NCBI GenBank assembly: GCA_902492205.1
Contig: CABUKU010000033.1
Span: 1-34,116 of the forward strand
Direction: 5' to 3'
Length of the DNA: 34,116 bases
DNA from: an uncultured Bacteroides sp.
GTDB taxonomy: Bacteria; Bacteroidota; Bacteroidia; Bacteroidales; Bacteroidaceae
Part shown: positions 1 through 7,224 of the stretch, in pieces
Layout: each line of letters starts with the position of its first letter
Position numbering within the stretch: position 1 is the first letter of the stretch
The notes under the pieces: model-generated
The model's input: the letters and a program-made list of their open reading frames with translations, nothing else
The model's database searches: none
Told to the model about the DNA's origin: nothing
Translations under genes and position numbers: made by a program

Positions 1-80
1 TCAAAGCGTTCAGGGCACAGTTCAGAGGAGTAAGAGATAAAGCATTTTTCTTGTACAGACTCGCTAAATTATATGCATAA
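1..80 (+). CDS. transposase, C-terminal fragment
   Basis: The frame starting at base 3 gives 25 residues including KAFRAQFRGVRD and FFLYRLAKLYA, then TAA at 78-80. Basic tails of this kind close DDE transposases common in Bacteroidetes; ISL3/ISAon1-like is my best guess from memory. It is truncated by the window edge, not visibly mutated. An identical copy lies on the opposite strand at the other end. The family assignment is uncertain because the catalytic domain is not in view. Confidence 0.7.
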   Translation, partial: KAFRAQFRGVRDKAFFLYRLAKLYA

Positions 81-112
81 AAAGAAAAGCCCTCAGACTT
101 TTACATTGATCC
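1..112 (+). mobile_element. 3' end of an insertion sequence (left copy)
   Basis: These 112 bases are the exact reverse complement of 34005-34116, and the match stops abruptly at base 112. The stretch contains the last codons of a transposase, a stop, and about 32 bases of non-coding tail ending in a likely terminal repeat (reading outward GGATCAATGTAAAAG). The IS body lies outside the window. The identity is seen directly; calling it an IS end rests on the transposase-like tail. Confidence 0.8.
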
Positions 113-140
113 GTTAAATGAACATTTGAAGGTAAAAATA

Positions 141-170
141 GAAAAGCCGCAATTAATGTTGCGGCTTTTC
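141..170 (-). terminator. terminator downstream of tRNA-Pro
   Basis: A perfect 12-bp stem (GAAAAGCCGCAA / TTGCGGCTTTTC) with a 6-base loop. T-runs follow on both strands, so it can stop transcription from the tRNA-Pro gene and also from the left IS. Confidence 0.8.
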
Positions 171-179
171 TTAAAACAG

Positions 180-252
180 TCGGAATGAGGCGACTCGAAC
201 GCCCGACCCCTACGTCCCGAACGTAGTGCGCTACCAACTGCGCTACATTCCG
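180..252 (-). tRNA. tRNA-Pro (anticodon CGG)
   Basis: On the minus strand the cloverleaf folds fully: acceptor CGGAATG/CATTCCG, D stem GCGC/GCGC, anticodon stem CTACG/CGTAG around loop TTCGGGA (anticodon CGG), and T arm with TTCGAGT. The discriminator is A and the CCA end is not encoded. The gene is 73 nt long. Confidence 0.95.
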
Positions 253-325
253 TTGTTTTCGGGGGACAAAAGTAAGGCAAATTTTTGAATTATCTAAATC
301 TTTTGCCGAAAAATTGCAAAAAATA

Positions 326-355
326 TTGTGAGTTCAAAAAATATGCCTATCTTTG
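326..355 (+). promoter_or_regulatory. promoter of tRNA-Phe
   Basis: A TTG at 326-328 is separated by 19 bp from TATCTTTG at 348-355. This matches the Bacteroidetes housekeeping consensus TTTG-N19-21-TAnnTTTG and ends 16 bp before the tRNA. Confidence 0.75.
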
Positions 356-371
356 CATCCGCATTCAAGAA

Positions 372-444
372 GGTGCCATAGCTCAGTTGGTAGAGCAAAG
401 GACTGAAAATCCTTGTGTCCCCGGTTCGATTCCTGGTGGCACCA
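372..444 (+). tRNA. tRNA-Phe (anticodon GAA)
   Basis: Acceptor GGTGCCA/TGGCACC, D stem GCTC/GAGC, anticodon stem AAGGA/TCCTT around CTGAAAA (anticodon GAA), and T loop TTCGATT. The discriminator is A; CCA is not encoded. It lies divergently from tRNA-Pro. Confidence 0.96.
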
Positions 445-455
445 CCTTAAAAATC

Positions 456-487
456 AGAGAGTTACTATGAAAAAGTAACTCTCTTTA
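456..487 (+). terminator. terminator after tRNA-Phe
   Basis: Perfect 10-bp stem AGAGAGTTAC / GTAACTCTCT with a 9-base loop and a short T-rich tail, placed just after the tRNA. The T-run is weak, so some readthrough into the DUF4250 gene 14 bp downstream is plausible. Confidence 0.6.
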
Positions 488-500
488 TGTTTTTATAGAT

Positions 501-677
501 ATGGAATTACCTAACGATCCGATGATTTTATTTAGCTTTGTCAACACAAAGTTGCGTGATATTTATCCGTCTTTGGACGCTCTTTGTGAAGATATGCATG
601 TCAGTAAGAAAGAATTGCTTGACAAACTGGGTGCGGTAGGTTTTGAATATAACCCCGAGCAAAATAAATTCTGGTGA
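501..677 (+). CDS. DUF4250 domain protein, 58 aa
   Basis: A short gene of 58 codons plus TGA. The protein begins MELPNDPMILFSFVNTKLRD and continues with a stretch rich in Leu, Asp and Glu, ending NKFW. The LPNDP-I-L-S-VNTKLRD-Y-SLDALC pattern and the length of about 58 residues match what I recall of the uncharacterised DUF4250 family, which is small, soluble and found in gut anaerobes. No transmembrane segment or signal peptide is visible, and its function is unknown. It starts 14 bp after the tRNA-Phe terminator and may depend on readthrough from the tRNA promoter, as no clear TAnnTTTG lies in between. Confidence 0.85.
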   Translation: MELPNDPMILFSFVNTKLRDIYPSLDALCEDMHVSKKELLDKLGAVGFEYNPEQNKFW

Positions 678-698
678 TTTTCCATTGTTTATCTTCGT

Positions 699-1340
699 TT
701 ACTTCCTTTTGTCAATAGAAGCGATCAATCCATTTATATCTCCTTTTGTTAAGTAGGATAAGTTTTTATGAATCCTGGAAACAGGCCAGTGCCACCATTG
801 TAATGATTGTAACTGTTTAATTGTTTCGTCATCAAAGCGTTTCCTGATTACTTTGGCAGGGACTCCACCTACAATGGCATAAGGAGCAACGTCTTTTGTT
901 ACTACGGCACGAGATCCGATAATGGCTCCATCTCCTATATGGACACCTGCCATAATCACAGCTTCATAACCTATCCAAACATCATTCCCAATAACAATGT
1001 CTCCTTTGTTGTCCCATGCGGAGGTTATATCTTTCTTATCCAGTTCCCATTCTTCATAGAACAGCGGAAATGTGTAAGTGGATAAAGACTTTAATGCATG
1101 GTTGGCGCAATTAAACAGGAATTTTGTCCCACAAGCTATGGAACAAAATTTGCCGATTATCAGTTTCTCATTATTAATGGGATAGTGGTAAAGCACATTG
1201 TTCTTTTCGAACAGTAAAGGATCGGAAACAAAATCATTGTATATGGTATAATCGCCGATAATTATATTGGGATCTTCTACAACTGCATTCAGATATACGG
1301 TTTGTTTGTCATTGTGGCGTGGATAGATTTTATTCATCAT
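699..1340 (-). CDS. Vat/CatB-family xenobiotic O-acetyltransferase
   Basis: A 213-residue left-handed beta-helix acetyltransferase. The hexapeptide part is visible as IIGKFCSIACGTKF (about 61-74) and GDIVIGNDVWIGYEAVIMAG (about 113-132). The motif NCANHAL (77-83) carries the expected catalytic base His81. YHYPI (51-55) and the C-terminal QWWHWP (181-186) are typical of Vat/CatB enzymes, which acetylate streptogramin A or chloramphenicol with acetyl-CoA. Length fits the family (about 205-220). Two Met codons open the frame (1340, 1337). Whether it confers resistance cannot be told from sequence; many Bacteroides chromosomes carry such enzymes of unknown substrate. A tiny membrane ORF ends 17 bp upstream. 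Confidence 0.85.
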   Translation of the reverse strand: MMNKIYPRHNDKQTVYLNAVVEDPNIIIGDYTIYNDFVSDPLLFEKNNVLYHYPINNEKLIIGKFCSIACGTKFLFNCANHALKSLSTYTFPLFYEEWELDKKDITSAWDNKGDIVIGNDVWIGYEAVIMAGVHIGDGAIIGSRAVVTKDVAPYAIVGGVPAKVIRKRFDDETIKQLQSLQWWHWPVSRIHKNLSYLTKGDINGLIASIDKRK

Positions 1341-1357
1341 GGTTTTAATCTTTAATA

Positions 1358-1510
1358 ATGTTTCTTTTTTAAATAGATGATAGATTGAAAGGTGAGCAGA
1401 ATAACAAATAAGTATTCTGCAGTCATATACATAGCCAAAGGAACTTTCATATGATTGCTCAGCCGGTATAAATAAATGAGATAAAACAGAATCGTGATAA
1501 CCTGTTTCAT
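1358..1510 (-). CDS. possible 50-aa membrane peptide upstream of the acetyltransferase
   Basis: The frame ATGAAACAG... encodes 50 residues with two hydrophobic stretches (VITILFYLIYLYRL near 4-17, and about 25-43) and a basic end, LKKKHY. It stops 17 bp before the acetyltransferase start on the same strand, which suggests co-transcription. The same frame stays open for 27 further codons upstream of the Met before a TAG, with no other ATG. It could therefore be the remnant of a longer membrane protein rather than a genuine small gene. I recognise no family. Confidence 0.4.
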
Positions 1511-1666
1511 ACTTTTAAATAAAAAGGGTATAAAATCTCTGTGGCGGATAGTTTTATCTGCCGGATAGCTGAATAGCTTTATAGAATGATGCTATTCGTT
1601 GGGCGTAGCTATATACAGAGTTGGAATTTCATGAAGTGAACAATTTTGTATTTTGATATAATAATG

Positions 1667-1674
1667 CAAAGGTA
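1667..1674 (-). promoter_or_regulatory. possible -7 element for the acetyltransferase transcript
   Basis: TACCTTTG on the minus strand matches TAnnTTTG. No TTTG is found at the usual distance upstream. A transcript from here would have a leader of about 150 nt before the small membrane ORF. Confidence 0.4.
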
Positions 1675-1710
1675 ATAAAGATAATATGAAATGCTTGCTT
1701 ATAGCCATAA

Positions 1711-1745
1711 AAAAAGAGTTGCTACTCCAAGCAACTCTTTTTTAT
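1711..1745 (-). terminator. bidirectional terminator of the fimbrillin-like gene
   Basis: Perfect 12-bp stem AAAAAGAGTTGC / GCAACTCTTTTT with an 8-base loop, 19 bp past the stop of the gene at 1761-2732, with T-runs on both strands. Confidence 0.85.
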
Positions 1746-1760
1746 AGTTTAATAATTATA

Positions 1761-2732
1761 TTATCCCCCGATAGGAGGTAAGTCTATACTTTCGTTCTTT
1801 TCATTCCAATCACTAACATTGAAATCTCCCGTAGTGCTTTCGCTGGAGAATATTTCATTTAAAGTCATTGATAAGCTTAACTTGGTATTTGCATTTAACG
1901 TTGTCGTTAAGTTTTGCTTATAGGTTTTGACAGCTCCATTCTTCAATGTAATGATGATTTGTATGGGAGGATTGGGGGCTGACGGAAATAGCATAACAGT
2001 GGGTACACTCATTTGCTTTCCATCTGCTGATAGCGTTAATGGAAATTGAACGGTTTTGGTTTGATTGCTTGGAGTAGCGCTGAATACATCCAGTTTTTCT
2101 GCAATATTTCCTACTAATACCTGTACACTTTCCACATTGGTATCGAACTCACCACCGTCTTTACCTGAAATTGTAACATTGATTCCGGCAACTACTCTTT
2201 GCAGTGAAGCGCTCAGTTTATCTGTACCGATGTTGGTTGGTACTACGGCATGAACATAATTGAAAACCGGATAATAAATCGTATCTTTTACATTGGGGTG
2301 TTTCCTTAGGGAATAATAAATTTGAGACATATCGGCATTAAGCCTCAATGGAGGTTCTTTAATTGACATATCAGTGTATATATCCTCTGTTTCTTTAGGC
2401 ATGCCCCAATATATTATATTGTATGTACCGATTGGCAGTAGTAACGGTCGCGTGCTGACACTGCCTGTTCCGTTATTGACTGCATACATAGGGTAAATAG
2501 CAGTGAGGATGTTATTATAATAGTTGCCGAAATATATGGAACTTCCTTCACTGCATGGGTAAAGTTCCAGTGATCCTGTGAATGGACTTTTAGTGGTTAC
2601 ATTGGTGGCGTCATCTAATTCGGGCGAAACCAAATCGGGATGGCTTGGCGCGGGTTCAATGCTATTATGGTCATGGTCACTACAGCTATATATAAAGGCT
2701 GCTGCCAATAAAACAAAGATAGACTTGTTCAT
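1761..2732 (-). CDS. fimbrillin-like secreted lipoprotein
   Basis: A 323-residue exported lipoprotein. The signal MNKSIFVLLAAAFIYSC has a lipobox with Cys17, followed by an Asp/His-rich linker. The mature part is rich in beta-prone and Thr/Ser segments. The features GTYNIIYWG (about 102-110), a conserved-looking region around VVAGINVTISG (about 181-191), and the closing FNVSDWNEKNESIDLPPIGG recall the FimB/Mfa2 and fimbrillin-like pilus families of Bacteroidales, in which a C-terminal strand completes the neighbour's fold. The final W-N-E pattern is typical. It stands alone between terminators, with no other pilus genes nearby, so its role as an anchor, minor subunit or non-pilus surface protein is open. 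Confidence 0.6.
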   Translation of the reverse strand: MNKSIFVLLAAAFIYSCSDHDHNSIEPAPSHPDLVSPELDDATNVTTKSPFTGSLELYPCSEGSSIYFGNYYNNILTAIYPMYAVNNGTGSVSTRPLLLPIGTYNIIYWGMPKETEDIYTDMSIKEPPLRLNADMSQIYYSLRKHPNVKDTIYYPVFNYVHAVVPTNIGTDKLSASLQRVVAGINVTISGKDGGEFDTNVESVQVLVGNIAEKLDVFSATPSNQTKTVQFPLTLSADGKQMSVPTVMLFPSAPNPPIQIIITLKNGAVKTYKQNLTTTLNANTKLSLSMTLNEIFSSESTTGDFNVSDWNEKNESIDLPPIGG

Positions 2733-2840
2733 ATCAACAAATATTAAGTTTAGGTTATGATATACTATGTTGATATGTAAACAGTCTTTAGGGTATTATG
2801 TTTTATCTTTAGCTTTTTTTATTAAGGTATGGGTATGAAA

Positions 2841-2876
2841 AAACCGATGACACAGTTTAGTTGGTATCATCGGTTT
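2841..2876 (-). terminator. terminator of the yqhD-like gene
   Basis: Stem AAACCGATGA / TCATCGGTTT (10 bp) around a 16-base loop. On the minus strand a T-run follows the stem, 18 bp downstream of the dehydrogenase stop. Confidence 0.8.
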
Positions 2877-2893
2877 AAGATATTTAATGTTGA

Positions 2894-4036
2894 TTATTTA
2901 CAGTTCAGGAGGATTTGTTTTGCAACGGCTCCGGTTACATCTCCGTCTTCACCATAAGCGGCACCTCTTTCATTGAAGCGGCGTTCTACCTCGTTTATTG
3001 TGTCGTCGCCAATGTTTACTTCACCTAAACGGGTAGCAAGTCCCAGATTACGGAAGAATTCTTCTGTTTTCTCAATAACCTGGTTAACTCGGGTTTCGGG
3101 AAGACCAGTAGATATACCCCAAATACGTTCTCCATATTGAATAAGCTTATCGCGTTTCTTATCACGAAGTGTACGTAGCATTCCCGGATATACGATGGCA
3201 AGGGTTGCACCGTGGGTAAGTCCGTGAAGAGCGGTTAATTCATGACCTATCATGTGTGTTGCCCAATCTTGAGTTACACCCATTGCAATAAATCCATTCA
3301 GAGCCATGGTAGCGCCCAACATGAATTGGGACATCAAATCATAGTTCTGCTGGTTTTCCTTAATCAGTGGAGCTATGTTGATAAGCATGGTGAGAATACC
3401 TTCGGCCCATCTGTCCATTACACGTGATTGTCCCGGAGTGGTCATGTATTGTTCCATAACGTGAACATAAGTATCTGCTATTCCACAGGCAATTTGATGA
3501 GGAGGAAGTGTGAAAGTTGTTTTGGGATCTAAGATAGAGAAGACCGGATAGTTTGCGTAAAAAGGATATTTTTCTTTGGTCTCATGGCGTGAGATTACTG
3601 CACCGTTATTCATCTCGGAGCCGGTTGCCGGAAGGGTAAGTACAGTTCCCAATGGAATGGTATCTTTGGAATATCCTTTTTGTACTAAATCCCAAGCATC
3701 ACCGTTATATAAGATTCCGGCAGAGATAAGTTTGGTTCCGTCAATCACCGAACCTCCACCAACAGCTAAAAGGAAATCTACGTTGTTTTCTTTTCCTAAT
3801 TCAATGGCTTTGCGCAGAGTTTCTATGGACGGGTTTGATTCTATTCCCCAGAACTCAACATAGTCGCGACCTTCGAGTGCTTTGCATACTTGCTCATACA
3901 CTCCATTCTCTTTGACACTGCCGCCACCGTAAGTAACCATGATTTTTTTACCTGCAGGTATTTGGTTTGCCAACTCTGCTATCATGCCGTCGCCGAAAAT
4001 AAGGCGAGTAGGATTCTGAAAGATAAAGTTATTCAT
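2894..4036 (-). CDS. yqhD: iron-containing alcohol dehydrogenase, YqhD type
   Basis: A 380-residue group III alcohol dehydrogenase closely resembling E. coli YqhD, which reduces aldehydes with NADPH in the cytoplasm. Landmarks are YGGGSVK (36-42), the nucleotide-binding GGGSVIDGTK (93-102), LPATGSE (135-141), and metal ligands Asp188 and His192 in GIADTYVH, His261 in TQDWATHMIGHEL and His275 in HGLTH. These correspond to E. coli D194, H198, H267 and H281, each offset by six. All ligands are intact and length is normal (about 387). The gene is monocistronic, divergent from the CvfB-like gene, and closed by a hairpin. A role in aldehyde detoxification or fermentative alcohol formation is inferred from the family. 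Confidence 0.93.
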   Translation of the reverse strand: MNNFIFQNPTRLIFGDGMIAELANQIPAGKKIMVTYGGGSVKENGVYEQVCKALEGRDYVEFWGIESNPSIETLRKAIELGKENNVDFLLAVGGGSVIDGTKLISAGILYNGDAWDLVQKGYSKDTIPLGTVLTLPATGSEMNNGAVISRHETKEKYPFYANYPVFSILDPKTTFTLPPHQIACGIADTYVHVMEQYMTTPGQSRVMDRWAEGILTMLINIAPLIKENQQNYDLMSQFMLGATMALNGFIAMGVTQDWATHMIGHELTALHGLTHGATLAIVYPGMLRTLRDKKRDKLIQYGERIWGISTGLPETRVNQVIEKTEEFFRNLGLATRLGEVNIGDDTINEVERRFNERGAAYGEDGDVTGAVAKQILLNCK

Positions 4037-4072
4037 TGTTATCTATTTTTAATTAATTCCTGTTTGAGGCTA

Positions 4073-4080
4073 CAAAGGTA
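4073..4080 (-). promoter_or_regulatory. -7 element of the yqhD-like gene
   Basis: TACCTTTG on the minus strand, 36 bp before the start codon; no clear TTTG at -33. Confidence 0.5.
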
Positions 4081-4133
4081 ATCTTTTGTCTTTTAATTAT
4101 TGTTTAATCTCCGTTCTTTAATAGTTTTTTCTT

Positions 4134-4141
4134 TATCTTTG
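4134..4141 (+). promoter_or_regulatory. -7 element of the cvfB-like gene
   Basis: TATCTTTG lies 18 bp before the ATG at 4160. It falls inside the longer open frame beginning at 4100, which argues that translation starts at 4160 and not upstream. Confidence 0.6.
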
Positions 4142-4159
4142 AATAAAATATTTAGTTGT

Positions 4160-4999
4160 ATGAACATAGAATTAGGCAAATTTAATACCCTTGAGGTGGT
4201 GAAACAAGTGGACTTTGGCATGTATTTGGATGGAGGTGAGCAAGGAGAAATCCTTCTTCCTAACAGATATGTTCCCGAAGATTGCAAGATTGGAGATTTT
4301 TTAAATGTCTTTCTTTATCTGGATATTGAAGAAAGGCTTATTGCAACTACATTGACGCCTTTGGTGCAAGTTGGAGAGTTTGCTTGTTTAGAGGTTTCGT
4401 GGGTAAATCAGTTTGGAGCTTTTCTGAACTGGGGATTGATGAAAGACCTTTTTGTTCCTTTCCGTGAGCAGAAAATGAAAATGCAGGTTGGAAAGAAATA
4501 TATTATTCATGCACATATTGATGAAGAAAGTTATCGTATAGTTGCGTCTGCTAAAGTAGATCGTTATTTGTCAAAAGAGATACCTGAATATAAACAGGGG
4601 GACGAAGTGGAGGCTTTAATCTGGCAAAAAACAGATTTAGGGTATAAAGCAATTGTTGATAATAAGTTCAGTGGCTTAATTTATGAGAGTGAAGTTTTTC
4701 ATCCGGTCGAGATAGGGGAAAGGCTGAAAGTTTATGTGAAGCAGGTGCGTGAGGATGGCAAGATAGATTTGATGCTTCAAAAACCGGGTATGTGCGGAGT
4801 GGAAGATTTCTCCCAGACTTTGCTGCAATACATTACTGAACATGACGGAGTTATTTCACTAAACGATAAAAGTCCTGCTGAGGAGATTTATGAGATTTTT
4901 GGAGTCAGTAAGAAGACTTTTAAAAAAGCTGTTGGTGATTTATATAAGAAACATCTGATTGTTTTGAGCGGTGATTCAATCCGTTTAAGTAGGGAATAG
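4160..4999 (+). CDS. cvfB: CvfB-like S1 RNA-binding protein
   Basis: 279 residues from the ATG at 4160; the upstream extension overlaps the promoter and is rejected. Three S1-like OB modules are visible: about 1-65 (KQVDFGMYLDGGEQGEILLP), about 70-135 (VSWVNQFGAFLNWGLMKDLF) and about 140-210 (YKAIVDNKFSGLIYESEVF ending in DGKIDLMLQKPG). A winged-helix-like tail follows at about 220-279 (LNDKSPAEEIYEIFGVSKKT). This order matches the CvfB/YitL family, an RNA-binding regulator of virulence genes in Firmicutes; in Bacteroidetes its role is not established. No signal peptide, so cytosolic. Length agrees with the family (about 280-300). Confidence 0.85.
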   Translation: MNIELGKFNTLEVVKQVDFGMYLDGGEQGEILLPNRYVPEDCKIGDFLNVFLYLDIEERLIATTLTPLVQVGEFACLEVSWVNQFGAFLNWGLMKDLFVPFREQKMKMQVGKKYIIHAHIDEESYRIVASAKVDRYLSKEIPEYKQGDEVEALIWQKTDLGYKAIVDNKFSGLIYESEVFHPVEIGERLKVYVKQVREDGKIDLMLQKPGMCGVEDFSQTLLQYITEHDGVISLNDKSPAEEIYEIFGVSKKTFKKAVGDLYKKHLIVLSGDSIRLSRE

Positions 5000-5083
5000 G
5001 GAAATGATACTTTATAAAGGGAAAATCCTATAAATATTTGGGGAAAAGAATAAGGGCGGGAGTTTTTTCTCGTCCTATTTTTG
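4999..5083 (+). promoter_or_regulatory. promoter with GGGAAA direct repeats, upstream of the DUF4476 gene
   Basis: GGGAAA boxes begin at 4999, 5019 and 5041, spaced 20 and 22 bp. The -7 element TATTTTTG lies at 5076-5083, 35 bp after the last box. There is no TTTG at -33. The same arrangement occurs before 6172. Paired direct repeats about 22 bp apart and a weak core promoter suggest an activator site, with spacing like that of LytTR-type regulators. This is inference. Confidence 0.5.
5052..5083 (+). terminator. possible weak terminator after the cvfB-like gene
   Basis: AGGGCGGG can pair with CTCGTCCT (two G-U pairs) around an 8-base T-rich loop, followed by ATTTTTG. It overlaps the -7 element of the next gene, so the two roles compete. 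Confidence 0.35.
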
Positions 5084-5111
5084 TGTATTAACAACAACTA
5101 AACAACATAGT

Positions 5112-5741
5112 ATGAAAAAGCTTTTATTCATTTTAATCACTCTCTTATATACGGCTTCTTTTGTTAAAGCTGCGGATATAAAAGGTATCCGTGTAGAGAG
5201 TGACGGTTATCCTATATTGGTTTATTTAGATGGGGCACAGATGTGTTCTCCTGTATATAGCTGCTTTATTGCTAATTTGCGTGCCGGCTCATATCGGGTA
5301 GAAGTATATAACGCACGGTCTAATCAAAGAGTATATTTAGAAAATATTTATTATAACGGTTTTCGGATAGAGGAAATTAATATTGAAAATCAACCGGGGC
5401 ATAATAGAAGACCAGGTCATGACAGAGATGAATATTCTAAGAGGAACAGGGTGATGGATGAGAAGGAGTTCGACAAGTTTTATAATTCGATAGTTTCGGC
5501 AACTTTTGATTCGGAAAAGAATTCTCTTATAGATTTAGGTTTGGCTGGGAATGATTTTACAACCGGGCAAGTTGCCAGGTTAGTGGGTTTGTACACCTTT
5601 GATAAGGATAAGCTTCCGCTTTTAAAGAAGTTCTATCGAAATACAGTGGATAAGGCAAATTATTATAGTTTGCTGGAAAAGCTCGATTTTCTTTCTTCTA
5701 AAAATGAATTAAAGGAGTTCATTTTAAATTTCAACAAATAA
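5112..5741 (+). CDS. secreted DUF4476 protein
   Basis: 209 residues with a signal peptide (MKKLLFILITLLYTASFVKA, 1-20) and no lipobox. An N-terminal small beta domain (about 22-95, with DGYPILVYLDG and RVEVYNARSNQRVYLENI) is followed by an Arg/His/Asn-rich linker, then a helical DUF4476 domain (about 113-207). That domain carries MDEKEFDKFYNSIVSATFDS, FTTGQVARLVGLYTFDKDKL and DKANYYSLLEKLDF, the marks of the family as I recall it. It is probably periplasmic or envelope-attached; function unknown. The BamE-like gene follows after 14 bp, making a small operon. Transcription probably starts at the GGGAAA-repeat promoter just upstream. Confidence 0.82.
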   Translation: MKKLLFILITLLYTASFVKAADIKGIRVESDGYPILVYLDGAQMCSPVYSCFIANLRAGSYRVEVYNARSNQRVYLENIYYNGFRIEEINIENQPGHNRRPGHDRDEYSKRNRVMDEKEFDKFYNSIVSATFDSEKNSLIDLGLAGNDFTTGQVARLVGLYTFDKDKLPLLKKFYRNTVDKANYYSLLEKLDFLSSKNELKEFILNFNK

Positions 5742-5755
5742 TAAATTATATAACT

Positions 5756-6061
5756 ATGAAAAAGACAATAGCAATATTAATGATATTTTTCGCAGTAATA
5801 ACTTTGAGTTCTTGTGGGGTTAATCTGAGTTTGACTAAAAAGAACATGATGCGTATTGAAGAAGGAATGAGTAAACAAGAAGTGAAAAGAATTCTTGGAG
5901 GACCTGAAAACAGAAGCTTTGATCAGGGGCGTGAAAGCTGGGAATATATTGCTGTAGACGGTAAGTATTTTATTGTTTATTTCTACGAAAGCAAGGTGAT
6001 TGGCATGGACACTTTTTATAGAGAAGAGAATCATTGCCATGATGGGCGTGGAAAACACTAA
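5756..6061 (+). CDS. small BamE/OmlA-fold lipoprotein
   Basis: 101 residues. Signal MKKTIAILMIFFAVITLSSC has a lipobox with Cys20. The core (about 33-75), IEEGMSKQEVKRILGGPENR then ESWEY and a beta strand, is the SmpA/OmlA (BamE-like) repeat in which a G-M-s-k-e-e-V--iLG-P helix precedes two strands. True BamE belongs to the outer-membrane assembly machine. Bacteroidetes have many stand-alone proteins of this fold, so a BamE role is not claimed. It ends in a short His/Asp/Gly-rich tail. It is co-transcribed with the DUF4476 gene and likely acts in the periplasm. Confidence 0.8.
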   Translation: MKKTIAILMIFFAVITLSSCGVNLSLTKKNMMRIEEGMSKQEVKRILGGPENRSFDQGRESWEYIAVDGKYFIVYFYESKVIGMDTFYREENHCHDGRGKH

Positions 6062-6068
6062 TGAAATA

Positions 6069-6133
6069 GGGGAAATCCCTATATGGAATTCGGGAAAATC
6101 ATTAGATAAGATATTATTCTCTTTCTATATTTG
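6069..6133 (+). promoter_or_regulatory. promoter with GGGAAA direct repeats, upstream of the Ser-rich protein
   Basis: GGGAAATCC at 6070 and GGGAAAATC at 6092 are 22 bp apart. TATATTTG at 6126-6133 lies 34 bp after the second box, and there is no TTTG at -33. The layout matches that before 5112 within one base. Confidence 0.5.
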
Positions 6134-6171
6134 TGATATTGATATAAGCAGAACAGGCAACTAAAAACTAT

Positions 6172-7158
6172 ATGAATATGAAACGACTATTGATGATGTT
6201 GTTTGCTGTGGGAATAGTAACAGCAACTTCGGTGAGCATGGCAGGGATGAGTATAAGTAAGGTAAGACAGAATACTCGTTTTCTAACAGATAAGATGGCT
6301 TATGAACTAAATTTATCTACTGAACAATATAATGATCTTTATGAGGTCAACTTCGATTTCATCTATAATGTTCGTAATTTGATGGATGATGTAGCTCATG
6401 GATATGATTGGGCAATTGATAAATACTATAATTATCTGGACATACGTAACGATGATTTACGTTGGATATTATCCAATAGCCAGTACAGACGTTTTTTAGG
6501 AATGGATTACTTCTACCGCCCAATCTATACGTCCGGACGCTCTTGGAACTTTAGAGTCTATATCACCTATACTAATCATAATTTATTCTATTTTGGTAAG
6601 CCTTATCATTATCGTTCTTATTGTGGCGGACATTACCGCACTCATTACAATAATATAAGTTTTTACAGAAACAGATACCGTCATGATGTATATCATGGAG
6701 ATTATAGCATCAGGAATGATAAAGTATATCATAATCATCGCCGTTCGGATTTTGGTAATGTGCGTTCTACTTCAACAAGTAGTAGCCGGAATAATACTTC
6801 TTCGCCCCGTCGTTCTTCCAATGAGGTGAAAAAAGAGAGGCCAAGAAGAACAAATGACGATATTTATACCAACTCTCGTCCCGAAAGTAATAATAGTAGC
6901 ACTGGTACAACAAGACGTTCGAGCAGTAGCGGGTATAACAGAAATAATAGTTCGTCGTCAGGACGGAGTTCTTCTTCATCCGGTAGTTCTTCAAGCAGAA
7001 GGGAAAGCAGTTCGGGAACATCGAGTTCATCTACAAGTGTACGTAGAAGTTCATCGTCATCTTCTTCCTCGTCTTCTTCAGGAAGTAGTGAAGTTAGAAG
7101 TAGTTCTTCGGGAAGTTCATACCGAAGCAGCAGCACAGGTAGCAGCCGACGCAGATAA
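6172..7158 (+). CDS. secreted protein with long Ser-rich tail
   Basis: 328 residues. A signal peptide (about 1-24, MNMKRLLMMLFAVGIVTATS) leads to a helical region (about 28-110: KVRQNTRFLTDKMAYELNLS, then Asp/Tyr-rich helices). Next comes a Tyr/His/Arg-rich segment (about 115-190), then about 130 residues composed largely of Ser with Arg, Gly, Thr and Asn. The LTDKMAYELNLSTEQY pattern recalls periplasmic stress sensors of the Spy/CpxP kind, but this is weak. The tail is low-complexity and probably disordered. I recognise no family. It has its own GGGAAA-repeat promoter and a terminator that it shares with the convergent gene. A second ATG lies two codons in (6178). Confidence 0.75.
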   Translation: MNMKRLLMMLFAVGIVTATSVSMAGMSISKVRQNTRFLTDKMAYELNLSTEQYNDLYEVNFDFIYNVRNLMDDVAHGYDWAIDKYYNYLDIRNDDLRWILSNSQYRRFLGMDYFYRPIYTSGRSWNFRVYITYTNHNLFYFGKPYHYRSYCGGHYRTHYNNISFYRNRYRHDVYHGDYSIRNDKVYHNHRRSDFGNVRSTSTSSSRNNTSSPRRSSNEVKKERPRRTNDDIYTNSRPESNNSSTGTTRRSSSSGYNRNNSSSSGRSSSSSGSSSSRRESSSGTSSSSTSVRRSSSSSSSSSSSGSSEVRSSSSGSSYRSSSTGSSRRR

Positions 7159-7191
7159 AATAAACCTAAACCTTTTCTTTTTAATTCTGAG

Positions 7192-7224
7192 AGCAGAGGA
7201 AGGATTATTCTTTCTCTGCTTTTA
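7192..7224. terminator. shared terminator between convergent genes
   Basis: A 13-bp stem (AGCAGAGGAAGGA / TTCTTTCTCTGCT, two G-U pairs) closes on a 3-base loop. That loop, TTA at 7205-7207, is exactly the stop codon of the minus-strand glycosyltransferase gene. The T-run after 7220 serves the plus strand. Confidence 0.65.

Noticed and set aside
285..470. 61-aa plus-strand ORF
   Set aside because: It runs across the tRNA-Phe gene and its promoter.
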